Positions 25,727 to 32,931 of a stretch of 64,000 bases of DNA are shown here, in pieces. Every line of letters starts with the position of its first letter. Position 1 is the stretch's first letter. The stretch lies in the NCBI RefSeq assembly GCF_900113375.1, contig NZ_FOPC01000005.1:186001-250000 (forward strand). The letters are read 5' to 3'. The notes beneath the pieces were generated by a model. That model was not told the DNA's origin, made no database searches, and worked only from the letters and a program-made list of their open reading frames with translations. The position numbers and the translations under genes were made by a program. Source of the DNA: Algoriphagus hitonicola. GTDB taxonomy: Bacteria; Bacteroidota; Bacteroidia; Cytophagales; Cyclobacteriaceae.

Positions 25727-26887
25727 ATGAGGAATAGTTTAATTGCCGCAATATTAGTTCTATCAGGGTGTACTCAAAATGCCGAAAATGTAACTTTTCA
25801 CGAGGAATTGGTACATCAGTTTGGAGAGCAGAAAACTTTGATTCATTCTGAGACTAGGACTATTTTGATTGATTCACTTTCATTACCGTTCTACGATTAT
25901 TTCCAATTGATTAATCGAGACGAATCGCCTTATCTGGTAGGTTTCAACAGGCAAAGTGTATCATTGGATTTTATCCCGTTAAGGCAGGGGGATGCGATTG
26001 ATCATTTAGTATTTGCAGATGATGGGCCAAATGCTGTTGATGCTGATTTGGATATTATTCATCTGTTTTCAGAGGACAGTATTGTGACCATACAAGACCG
26101 CGCCCTACGATTTAAAGTGTTGAATAGAGAAGGGAAATTGATAAATTCTTACCGAAAGACCATTAGGGATTTCAAAGGGGTGGAGATGTATCCTGTTTCC
26201 TATTCATACCTTGGACAATGGCCGGTTTTTTTAGATTCAGTTTGGGTTTTACCAGTATATCCGGACTTAAACGTGAAAAAGAAGCTCTACTATGAGCGGA
26301 ATAAATTCATGATTTATGATCCAGTTAAGGATGAGGTGGTGGATGAGTTTGGTGCCTATCCACAAATGTATCGAGGAGATAATTACTTTGATGTTTTACG
26401 TGAGCCGAATCTCACCCCAACCCCACAAGGGACATTTTTGGTGACCTTTCCCGCCGACCCGGGGATTTATGAATATCAATTGGATAGTGATACCGTGATC
26501 TATCACCGCTATGAGGAATGGGGAAGGTTTTTCAATGAAGGGGTTGACCGGGATGCAGACTTACAGCAGTTTGTCAATCATTACATTTCATCTGCTTGGT
26601 TTCAGCAACTTATATATGATCCTTTCAGGGAGGTTTATTATCGTTTTGGAAAGGAGCAACAAGATCTTCGAAAGTCCGATGGAGAAAAAAATACTGCATT
26701 TGATGCAGAATGGAAGATCTTCCTATTAGACAAAGACCTCAATCCTATGGGAGCTTACTCACTGGATTCGAAACGGTTTAATCCTCTTTTCACCTTTGTG
26801 AGTAAAGAAGGTTTATTTATATATGATAATCAAAGAGAACATGACGATGAAATGGTCTTCGGTATTTTCCAGCTTTCGGATTATTAA
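25727..26887 (+). CDS. DUF4221-family lipoprotein
   Basis: 386 residues. The first 15 residues form a lipoprotein signal (ILVLSGC, lipid cysteine C15). The rest is a repetitive beta-rich protein with the look of DUF4221, a Bacteroidota lipoprotein family expected to fold as a beta-propeller: phrases such as FVSKEGLFIYDN and KIFLLDKDLNPMGAYSL recur as strand-turn-strand units. Likely at the outer membrane or periplasmic face. It lies between the cysteine-rich peptide gene and a CxxC lipoprotein gene, an order mirrored at 32.9-36.1 kb. Confidence 0.78.
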   Translation: MRNSLIAAILVLSGCTQNAENVTFHEELVHQFGEQKTLIHSETRTILIDSLSLPFYDYFQLINRDESPYLVGFNRQSVSLDFIPLRQGDAIDHLVFADDGPNAVDADLDIIHLFSEDSIVTIQDRALRFKVLNREGKLINSYRKTIRDFKGVEMYPVSYSYLGQWPVFLDSVWVLPVYPDLNVKKKLYYERNKFMIYDPVKDEVVDEFGAYPQMYRGDNYFDVLREPNLTPTPQGTFLVTFPADPGIYEYQLDSDTVIYHRYEEWGRFFNEGVDRDADLQQFVNHYISSAWFQQLIYDPFREVYYRFGKEQQDLRKSDGEKNTAFDAEWKIFLLDKDLNPMGAYSLDSKRFNPLFTFVSKEGLFIYDNQREHDDEMVFGIFQLSDY

Positions 26888-27305
26888 GGTAGCCCTGCTC
26901 TTATTATTAGTTTCCTGCACTGGGTCGAAAATGGAGCCTTATGTGTATGGGCAAGAATTTGAAGCCTATTTGGAAGCGATAGATGCTAAGCTTGATTTCG
27001 AAAAGGTAATTCTTCTTCCACTTGATAGCTGTGGACTCTGTGTAGAGCAAGTACTGGAAGACTTACAAAAAAGTAATCAGGGCTTTTCTGTCATCTTCTC
27101 AGGAGAAAAAAACTCTCCCGATCGGGTGGAAAAAGCTAAAAAATTGTTCCAAAAAGAAAACCTTCAGATCATCATTGATGAAAACAGCAAATCAAAATCT
27201 TTCGACCTGAATGCCTTCAGTCCAATTATTCTTGACGTTTCAAAAAAAGAGTATAGCTATGCTTCGCTTTCACCACAAAATTCTCCTGAATATATTCTGG
27301 ATTAA
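26841..27305 (+). CDS. Thioredoxin-like CxxC lipoprotein
   Basis: 154 residues from the ATG at 26841, overlapping the end of the DUF4221 gene by 47 bases. Lipobox LLLVSC gives lipid cysteine C26. A strand LLPLD leads into CGLC (C64/C67), followed by a helix and, later, IIIDENS...SPIIL, where the proline could be the cis-proline of a thioredoxin fold. The protein at 32902 shows the same skeleton (ILPFD-ACNAC, IIDSNG, QPMII) despite low identity, so the pair are true homologues. I infer a thiol-disulfide or peptide-binding role towards the secreted cysteine-rich peptides. Confidence 0.65.
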   Translation: MTMKWSSVFSSFRIIKVALLLLLVSCTGSKMEPYVYGQEFEAYLEAIDAKLDFEKVILLPLDSCGLCVEQVLEDLQKSNQGFSVIFSGEKNSPDRVEKAKKLFQKENLQIIIDENSKSKSFDLNAFSPIILDVSKKEYSYASLSPQNSPEYILD

Positions 27306-28302
27306 TCTTCTCATTAGTTCTAGCCTATTTGCTCAAGAAGAAATAAAACCTGAGTTGGTATATGGCTGTGAAAACTGTGTTTTGACTTCTTTTTTGCCTA
27401 TGGGCGACTATAAGGTACTTATCTATGCCTCAAATAAAAAACCAGAGAAGCGGCACATGTATCTTTTGGATCAGTCCAATCTTATCGTCGATGATATGAA
27501 GATCGATGCGGCTCAGTCTTTTGTAAAAGTGAATGACTCCATTTTTAGTCCTTTAGATGTTAGTTATGCTGTCATGGTGAAGATTGAAGAGAATGAAATG
27601 ATAGTAGATGAGGCTTATGAGTTTTATAATGGTAAAAAACATGGAATCAATACTCCTAATACTTTCATGAATCCAGAGTATATCACTGGCTTTGATTACA
27701 TCGAAAATGGAAAGACGGAAGGGGTTCAGTTATATCTTATTGACCGTCCTGAAAAGAAAATTATAAGCTCACGCAAATTTCATGTGGGGTATGATTTTAA
27801 AGAGAGAGCACCATTTGATTATGGATTTTTATCCAAAGAAGATACTTCCGTAATTTTTCAGCCATATGGAAGACTTATAGGAAAATCAGACGAGACATTT
27901 TCTAGATATTTCGGTTATAAGGATGGTACAACCTATATCTGGGCTACTACTCATAAAACATTGATTCGTGTAGATAAAGAGGGAAATATCCGTAGAAGTC
28001 GCGTTCCGATTCCTTCGGAAAATACGGAGATGAAGATGTATGTTGATAATGTCTCGGGGGAACTCTATTTGCTCTCATGGGAGTCTGGTTTGGAAGATGA
28101 TGAGCGCGTATATAGATTGAATCAAGTCACTGATGAGAATCAGCTTCGCCCTTTGCTCAATCTTTACTTTTTTCCGATGGTCATTGATAATGGCTATGCA
28201 TACGAAGGACGAAAAGATAAGAAGTCGTTTGAAGTCTATCGCTATCCGCTCAAGGGTCAAGTGCCTGAGAAGGTTGTTCCCTTTGGATTTGAGGAAAATT
28301 AG
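27259..28302 (+). CDS. Exported beta-propeller-like protein with N-terminal CxxC
   Basis: 347 residues from the ATG at 27259, which overlaps the preceding gene by 47 bases. A signal peptide ends near SSSLFAQ (about 22). The mature protein begins with a CENC motif (YGCENCVLTSF) and continues with short strand repeats (MYLLDQSN, LYLIDRPEKK, ELYLLSWESG) that suggest a beta-propeller. No family name recognised. Last gene of the operon; together the three downstream genes look like an extracytoplasmic complex for the small peptide. Confidence 0.6.
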   Translation: MLRFHHKILLNIFWINLLISSSLFAQEEIKPELVYGCENCVLTSFLPMGDYKVLIYASNKKPEKRHMYLLDQSNLIVDDMKIDAAQSFVKVNDSIFSPLDVSYAVMVKIEENEMIVDEAYEFYNGKKHGINTPNTFMNPEYITGFDYIENGKTEGVQLYLIDRPEKKIISSRKFHVGYDFKERAPFDYGFLSKEDTSVIFQPYGRLIGKSDETFSRYFGYKDGTTYIWATTHKTLIRVDKEGNIRRSRVPIPSENTEMKMYVDNVSGELYLLSWESGLEDDERVYRLNQVTDENQLRPLLNLYFFPMVIDNGYAYEGRKDKKSFEVYRYPLKGQVPEKVVPFGFEEN

Positions 28303-28313
28303 CTATTTTGTTT

Positions 28314-28463
28314 TCACAACTCCATTCTATTAAAAGGATTAAATCGTCTCCTTCCCACTCCCATGGCTATGGCCCGGCAGACGGTTTTGTCGCCATACTT
28401 GACATTGAGTCTGTCTAGGGCCTGGTAGAGGTTGATCTGCTCTTGGCTGTCTTCGAAGGGCTT
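28314..28463 (-). pseudogene. Detached 3' end of dinB (copy B)
   Basis: A 49-codon minus-strand frame with its own stop, matching the last part of DNA polymerase IV from KPFEDSQEQINLYQALD to GRRRFNPFNRMEL. Compared with the intact dinB at 30179 most changes are synonymous or conservative, so the copy derives from a functional allele of a related strain rather than from decay in place. It ends abruptly at 28464. Confidence 0.88.
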
Positions 28464-28489
28464 GTGATCTCTAGTAAAAATTTCAAAAA

Positions 28490-28737
28490 CTAGGCTAATT
28501 CTACTTTTTCACCTTCCAATTCCTTTAGAAAATTAGGACAAAAATCATAGCCATTTTCCCATGCGATTCCTCCTCCCTGTTCGATAAATACTTTTTCAAA
28601 TTTGGAAGGATCTAAGAGTTCGGCGGTAAACCCTTGCCTAGGAAAGGTCGAAGATTAACTATTTTTACTTCATCATCTTTGAAGCGTAACCAAACTCGAT
28701 AATCCTTCAATACTTTTATTTCGACTACTTCGTTCAT
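28490..28737 (-). pseudogene. DUF2442-type gene with frameshift
   Basis: The frame from ATG at 28735-28737 encodes MNEVVEIKVLKDYRVWLRFK, typical of DUF2442, then shifts after RPFLGKG (about 28645); in the next frame it resumes with TAELLDPSKFEKVF and ends at the stop at 28490. One base is missing or extra. DUF2442 proteins often sit in toxin-antitoxin-like pairs. This one is inactive unless the shift is a sequencing error. Confidence 0.7.
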
Positions 28738-28738
28738 A

Positions 28739-28819
28739 TTGCCTCGGTCCTATGACAGCTATTGCTTTGAAGTTTTTGGATAATAATTCCAGTTCACTTT
28801 CTGCTTCGCGATAAATCAT
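28739..28819 (-). pseudogene. N-terminal fragment of an AAA_14-type ATPase gene
   Basis: ATG at 28817-28819 begins MIYREAESELELLSK, then AIAVIGPRQ, the start of the ATPases with an AAA_14 and DUF4143 domain, whose Walker A continues SGKTT. Here homology stops exactly at GPRQ and the DUF2442 start follows one base later. A clear deletion or insertion junction inside the P-loop. Confidence 0.65.
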
Positions 28820-28880
28820 TTTATTTACAATTTGAGAATTTAATTCCTAAATTGTAAAAAATATTTGGCTTATTCAAGTC

Positions 28881-28955
28881 TTAAACCTCCATCCCATTAA
28901 AGGGATTAAATCGTCTCCTTCCCACACCCATCGCTACGGCTCGGCAGACGGTTTT
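28881..28955 (-). pseudogene. Detached 3' end of dinB (copy C)
   Basis: 25-codon minus-strand frame KTVCRAVAMGVGRRRFNPFN then GMEV and a TAA stop, equivalent to copy A at 25046 but with several base changes (mostly silent) and a different stop codon. The breakpoint on the upstream side of the tail is the same base as in copy A, showing that A and C share one ancestral junction. Confidence 0.87.
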
Positions 28956-29071
28956 GTTGATTATTTACTTGCCTCCTCTCTAATCGCAATTTATTCATTT
29001 ACAATTTTCGTTAGTTCATGTATTAAATATAATAATTCATTTATTATTTATAAAAAAATCAATTTTTATAG

Positions 29072-29104
29072 TTGACTTTTACACACACACACACCATATT
29101 TTAG
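29072..29104 (+). promoter_or_regulatory. Promoter with (AC)7 spacer, copy 2
   Basis: Same elements as at 25237: TTG (29072-29074), seven AC units (29081-29094) and TATTTTAG (29097-29104), with the same 22-base spacing. Confidence 0.5.
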
Positions 29105-29119
29105 TTTAAAAAAAGGCTA

Positions 29120-29225
29120 TAGTAGGGCTGGCAACCCAATAAAGTCGGGGATGTGCAAGCGAAAAACGACTAAAATAAACCGAGAGTAGCCCCGGATACC
29201 GAAAAGGGAATGAGTAGGTGAAATC
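29120..29225 (+). ncRNA. Putative structured 5' leader, copy 2
   Basis: Counterpart of 25285-25385. The helix AGTCG (29143-29147) with CGACT (29167-29171) and the GGG...CCC pair at 29124-29136 are kept, with changes concentrated in linkers. It leads into a gene unrelated to the one after copy 1. Confidence 0.4.
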
Positions 29226-29242
29226 ATTTTCAATCAAAAATC

Positions 29243-29932
29243 ATGAAAAAAATATTTAAAGGGAGTTTGGCAATTGTTTTGATCAAACTAATAGTAGTTT
29301 TGTCTTCTTTTGTTTATTCATCCTGTCAGGAAATTGAGTTTACAGATGATATATCCAATGATTATTTTTTGGAAAAATTTCGAGATGTATCAAAAATTCA
29401 AACGACAATCTTAAAAAATAGAATTACAAGCGAAGAAGGAATTAATTCCCGAATAACATCAGAATCCACAATCGAAGGTATGGAGGAGTCTGAATTGAAA
29501 CTTATAATAGAGCCTATGGTATCTTCAGGTGTAGAATTGTTAATGTCTTATGGATTGACGGAAGATGAAATAATCTATGAATTTGGAAGTTTGACTTCTC
29601 CAGATATCTCAAGAGCTGCCTTGGCTGTCAGTCAGCTTGAAAATTTAGCCAATGATGGATATACCATTGAAGGCTTTGATGATACTGATTTTGTTATTTC
29701 AGGCCTTTTCGTACAGCAAGCCTATGCTTCGGATATTTACGACTGTGCATTGCAAGCGGCAGGGGTAAAAGTTCTAGTTGAGCTCGCTAGTGAAGGTCTT
29801 GAAGAAGGAGTGAAGAAGTTAGGAAAAAAAGGTGTAAAGAAACTTGTTAAAAAAGTTGCTTCCCGAACATTAGGTTGGGTTGGAGCTGCAGTTGCCGGTT
29901 ATGAATTTGGAGATTGTATGGGATGGTGGTAA
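29243..29932 (+). CDS. Exported bacteriocin-like protein
   Basis: 229 residues with an N-terminal signal sequence (hydrophobic 8-27; a weak lipobox YSSC at 28). Residues 30-160 are acidic and helical, resembling a propeptide or carrier. After an AYA site (160-162) the C-terminal 67 residues change character: a cysteine (C168), a lysine-rich amphipathic helix (191-206, KKLGKKGVKKLVKK), a glycine/alanine-rich hydrophobic helix (210-220) and a terminal C225 with GDCMGWW. That architecture recalls membrane-active bacteriocins, and a two-helix membrane protein follows at once. The antibacterial role is an inference; no homologue with known activity is recognised. Confidence 0.55.
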   Translation: MKKIFKGSLAIVLIKLIVVLSSFVYSSCQEIEFTDDISNDYFLEKFRDVSKIQTTILKNRITSEEGINSRITSESTIEGMEESELKLIIEPMVSSGVELLMSYGLTEDEIIYEFGSLTSPDISRAALAVSQLENLANDGYTIEGFDDTDFVISGLFVQQAYASDIYDCALQAAGVKVLVELASEGLEEGVKKLGKKGVKKLVKKVASRTLGWVGAAVAGYEFGDCMGWW

Positions 29933-29944
29933 ATTACGACTGTT

Positions 29945-30157
29945 ATGAGATTCAAAATTAAATTTACTCAATCTTGGTTTGCCTTGGTTTTGTTTTTACT
30001 GGCATGCACGATTTACGAGCTTTTTTTCCTAAGGTCAATGAGAAGTATATCATTTTCTGATGCCTTGATATTTGTCCTTTTAATCTTTTTGACTTTATCT
30101 TATGTTTTTAAAATATTTAAGAAGAATATCTTGGGAAAAAAGCAATCAACAGATTAG
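29945..30157 (+). CDS. Small two-helix membrane protein, possible immunity protein
   Basis: 70-residue protein with two membrane helices (about 11-29 and 38-57), a short linker (RSMRSISFSD) and a basic C-terminus (FKKNILGKKQSTD). It starts 12 bases after the bacteriocin-like gene and is cotranscribed with it. Size and topology match immunity proteins that protect producers from membrane-active bacteriocins, but no family was recognised. Confidence 0.5.
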   Translation: MRFKIKFTQSWFALVLFLLACTIYELFFLRSMRSISFSDALIFVLLIFLTLSYVFKIFKKNILGKKQSTD

Positions 30158-30164
30158 ATTATTT

Positions 30165-30197
30165 AAAAAAACAGAGTCCTAGGGCTCTGTTTTTTTG
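30165..30197. terminator. Bidirectional terminator at dinB 3' end
   Basis: ACAGAG (30171-30176) pairs with CTCTGT (30185-30190), extended inward by a G-U and G-C pairs, with A and T tracts either side. It can end the rightward immunity-like transcript and the leftward dinB transcript. The dinB stop codon (30179-30181) lies inside the hairpin, so the last residues KKTEP of this allele are encoded by the terminator. Confidence 0.8.
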
Positions 30198-31384
30198 ACC
30201 TCCACCCCATTAAAGGGATTAAATCGTCTCCTTCCTACAGCCATGGCCACGGCCCGGCAGACGGTTTTGTCGCCATACTTCACGTTTAGTTTGTCGAGGG
30301 CCTGATACAGATTGATTTGCTCTTGGCTGTCTTCGAAGAGTTTGATTTGGTAGTTGCCATAGACCAGGCTACTAAAGCGCACGCCGATCAGACGGATGAG
30401 CATACGCCGACTGTAGAGCTTTCGGAAGAGTTCCTTCACCACCGGTAGGATCGTATGATCCGCAGAAGTGTAGGGGATGCGCTGCTGCATGGTATGTGTC
30501 TCAAAGTCCGAATAACGAATCTTCACACTCACACAGGCGGTGAGTTGGCCTTTCTGACGAAGCTTGGAGGCGAGTTGCTCGGTCATTGCCACCAGCGTCG
30601 CTTCCAGTAGTTGAACATCGATGGTGTCCTCTTCGAAGGTATTTTCGGAGGAAACCGACTTGGCTTCGGAGTAGGGGATGACCGGATTGCGGTCGATGCC
30701 ATTCGCTTTTTCCCAGATCATCTTCCCATTTTTTCCAAAAGTTGCTTCCAGAAGTTGGGAAGGCATCTGCTGCAGCGTATGGACTTTTTTGACGCCCATG
30801 TTGTAGAGTGTTTGGGAGGTTTTTTCGCCGATCATCGGGATTTTACGCACGGAGAGTGGGGCGAGAAATGGCTTTTCCTGCCCGTTGGGCACCTGCTTTT
30901 CATTATTGGGTTTGGCTTCGCCGGTAGCGACTTTGGAGACGGTTTTGTTCTCCGACAGCCCCATGGAAATGTTCAGTCCGCTTTCTTTGATGATGCGTTG
31001 GCGGAGTTCGTGGGCAAGCTTGAAGCAACCGAAAAAGCGGTCCATTCCCGTCAGGTCGATGTAAAACTCATCGATGGATGACTTTTCAAAGAGCGGAACA
31101 GATTCCTTGATGATTTCGGTGACCTCATGGGATTTTTGGCTGTATTTTTCAAAATCTCCTTTGACGATGATGGCCTCAGGACACAGCTGCCTCGCCGTCC
31201 GCATCGGCATGGCGGAGTGCACGCCGAATTTTCGCGCCTCATAGCTGCAGGAAGCCACCACACCCCGGTCACTCGAACCTCCGATCAGGATGGGTTTCCC
31301 ATCGAGCCGGTTGTCAAAAAGCCGCTCCACCGACACAAAAAACGTGTCCAAATCCATATGCGCAATACTCCGCTTCCCCTCCAT
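30179..31384 (-). CDS. dinB: Y-family DNA polymerase IV (first copy)
   Basis: 401-residue translesion polymerase. The catalytic core is intact: DLDTFFVSVE near 11-20, the CSYEARKFG motif and SIDEFYIDLTG near 103-113, followed by the helix-hairpin-helix segment (RKIPMIGEKTSQTLYNMG) and little-finger domain. No clear beta-clamp motif was identified. It is one of two dinB genes here. Divergent neighbours are vapBC and an XRE-S24 regulator, so SOS-like control is probable. Its C-terminus (GVEVKKTEP) differs from the GMEV or RMEL endings of three displaced tail copies found downstream, suggesting that the 3' end has been replaced by recombination. Confidence 0.92.
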   Translation of the reverse strand: MEGKRSIAHMDLDTFFVSVERLFDNRLDGKPILIGGSSDRGVVASCSYEARKFGVHSAMPMRTARQLCPEAIIVKGDFEKYSQKSHEVTEIIKESVPLFEKSSIDEFYIDLTGMDRFFGCFKLAHELRQRIIKESGLNISMGLSENKTVSKVATGEAKPNNEKQVPNGQEKPFLAPLSVRKIPMIGEKTSQTLYNMGVKKVHTLQQMPSQLLEATFGKNGKMIWEKANGIDRNPVIPYSEAKSVSSENTFEEDTIDVQLLEATLVAMTEQLASKLRQKGQLTACVSVKIRYSDFETHTMQQRIPYTSADHTILPVVKELFRKLYSRRMLIRLIGVRFSSLVYGNYQIKLFEDSQEQINLYQALDKLNVKYGDKTVCRAVAMAVGRRRFNPFNGVEVKKTEP

Positions 31385-31405
31385 AACTTTTTGTTAATTA
31401 TCTTG

Positions 31406-31417
31406 ACATTTTAATGT
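31406..31417. promoter_or_regulatory. Palindrome in dinB/vapB intergenic region
   Basis: ACATT-TT-AATGT is a 12-base inverted repeat 22 bases upstream of the dinB start. It would suit an operator for the nearby XRE-S24 regulator. A -7 box TAGATTTG at 31439-31446 faces vapBC. Both assignments are tentative. Confidence 0.3.
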
Positions 31418-31567
31418 TTATAATTTAATCAAAAAGATTAGATTTGGGGTAGTAATATGACGGGACTTGTCGGGGTTGAAACAATTGTAGCTTGAGCTTA
31501 ATAGGTAACAACTCCAAAGAAAAATCGTAATTTGTAAAGCTAAATCACTTTAAATCAAAAGTAAGTC

Positions 31568-31774
31568 ATGTCAAAAGTTGAGCTATTAATTCAGGAAATT
31601 AGAACTCTTGAGCCGGATGATCTTCAAAAAGTCCTTCAGGAATTGCTGAAGCAGGCAGATCGCTTCAATTTAGCAAAAGATGCATTGACGAAATTTGCTG
31701 GTTCAGGAAAAGGGGTTTGGAGCCAAGATGCTCAAGAATATACGGATCAACTTCGAGCAACTGACAGACTTTGA
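31568..31774 (+). CDS. VapB-type antitoxin
   Basis: 68-residue protein with an N-terminal helical segment (KVELLIQEIRTLEPDDLQKVLQELL) and a C-terminal GSGKGVWSQDAQEYTDQLR tail, the latter of the kind that wraps around a PIN-domain toxin. It ends three bases before the PIN gene. The length and the position support the antitoxin call; the DNA-binding class is not clear. Confidence 0.75.
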   Translation: MSKVELLIQEIRTLEPDDLQKVLQELLKQADRFNLAKDALTKFAGSGKGVWSQDAQEYTDQLRATDRL

Positions 31775-31777
31775 TTT

Positions 31778-32188
31778 ATGAAATTGTTTGTAGATACCTC
31801 ACCATTTATCTATTTAGTAGAATTCCATAAGACTTATGGAGAAAAGGTTCGGGATTTGTTATTGACTAGTGTGGTGAGAGATGATCAATTGGTTACCAGT
31901 GTGATTACTTGGATGGAATTTAGTGTTATACCAAAGAAGACAAAGAGATGGGATTTGATAGAAAAATACCAAAATCTTTTAGATCAACTTGGAATTCCTC
32001 TAATCGAAATTTCAAAATCTACTGCTGATCAAGCTGCCTTTTTACGAAGTGAGTATGATTTTTTGAGGCCTATGGATTCATTACAGCTCGCTGTGGCCAT
32101 CGAGTCAGCATGTACTCGTTTTGTCACTAATGATAAAGGACTCCATCGGATTACTGAAATAGAAGTAGTGACACTTGATCAATTTTAA
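31778..32188 (+). CDS. VapC-type PIN-domain toxin
   Basis: 136-residue PIN-domain ribonuclease. The acidic active-site set is present: D6 (LFVDTSPF), E47 (TWMEF), D100 (RPMDSLQLA) and D119 (VTNDKGLH). VapC toxins cleave tRNA or rRNA when freed from VapB. The gene lies between dinB and the XRE-S24 regulator; its 3' end stops eight bases before the regulator's start codon. The pair therefore seems inserted in a regulator/dinB unit. Confidence 0.85.
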   Translation: MKLFVDTSPFIYLVEFHKTYGEKVRDLLLTSVVRDDQLVTSVITWMEFSVIPKKTKRWDLIEKYQNLLDQLGIPLIEISKSTADQAAFLRSEYDFLRPMDSLQLAVAIESACTRFVTNDKGLHRITEIEVVTLDQF

Positions 32189-32195
32189 ACCAGTA

Positions 32196-32894
32196 ATGCA
32201 AGTCCAAAACAACCTCAAATTCCTCCGAAAACGGAAAAACCTCACCCAAGAGTCCCTCGCTCAAGCTCTGGGTATCTCACGATCCAAACTCGCGGGATAT
32301 GAGTCAACCATCAATCCTCCGATCGAGACCTTGGTCAAGATCTCTGATTACCTTAGGATATCGCTTGATATTTTGCTCAAAGAAGATCTCTGCAACTATT
32401 CCGAATACAAACTCCGTGAACTGCTCGAAACGGATCAGTTTCTGAGAGGGCGAAAGCTGCGGATACTCTCCACTACGGTGGATGCCGAGGGCCGCGAACT
32501 CATCGAAGTGGTCTCTCAGCGGGTAAAAGCGAGTTACTTGGCAGGATTTTCCGATCCGGAGTTTATCTCAGAACTGCCTCGCTTTTCCCTGCCTTTTCTC
32601 CCCATGGATAAAAAGCATCGGGTCTTTCAGGTGGACGGAGACTCTATGCTGCCAATTCCCGATGGTGCCTGGATTGTCTGCGAATATTTGGATGACTGGA
32701 TGGCGATCAAAGACGGGGAGCGCTATGTGATCGTCACCGAGCAGGATGGGGTGACCTTCAAAATCGCCTATAATCGCATCAAGGATCAGGAAAAATTATT
32801 ACTCTGTTCCTCCAACCCGATTTATCCCCCCTTCGAAGTAGCGATTGAGCAGCTGAGAGAAGTGTGGCGGTATCGCTTGGCGATGAGTGAGTGA
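32196..32894 (+). CDS. XRE-S24 (LexA-like) transcriptional regulator
   Basis: 232 residues from the ATG at 32196; a start seven codons upstream would overlap vapC. N-terminal XRE helix-turn-helix (about 8-60, LTQESLAQALGISRSKLAGYE) and a C-terminal S24 peptidase fold with S150 (VDGDSMLP) and K189 (TFKIAYNR) as catalytic dyad. Such proteins cleave themselves during the SOS response and release damage-inducible genes. dinB and vapBC next door are likely targets. No plain Ala-Gly cleavage site is evident, so the cleavage position is uncertain. Confidence 0.85.
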   Translation: MQVQNNLKFLRKRKNLTQESLAQALGISRSKLAGYESTINPPIETLVKISDYLRISLDILLKEDLCNYSEYKLRELLETDQFLRGRKLRILSTTVDAEGRELIEVVSQRVKASYLAGFSDPEFISELPRFSLPFLPMDKKHRVFQVDGDSMLPIPDGAWIVCEYLDDWMAIKDGERYVIVTEQDGVTFKIAYNRIKDQEKLLLCSSNPIYPPFEVAIEQLREVWRYRLAMSE

Positions 32895-32931
32895 AACTTG
32901 CTTAATGAAGTTTGCTTAGTAAAACTTCGAA
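32891..32931. terminator. Overlapping small inverted repeats between convergent genes
   Basis: AAACTT (32894-32899) can pair with AAGTTT (32908-32913), and GAAGTTT (32907-32913) with AAACTTC (32922-32928), so two exclusive hairpins share one arm. No strong T run. Probably a weak terminator for the converging regulator and lipoprotein genes. Confidence 0.35.

Larger units (their letters stand above)
28881..29255. repeat. Direct repeat, copy 2 (dinB tail + promoter + leader)
   Basis: Partner of 25046-25425, offset 3,835 bases. Recombination between the copies would remove the peptide/DUF4221 operon and the pseudogenes. The central 155 bases are almost identical whereas both ends have diverged, which suggests gene conversion or strong constraint on the promoter. 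Confidence 0.9.

Noticed and set aside
32175..32195. Upstream start of the XRE-S24 regulator
   Set aside because: It would overlap vapC and adds seven residues not needed for the helix-turn-helix; the ATG at 32196 is preferred.
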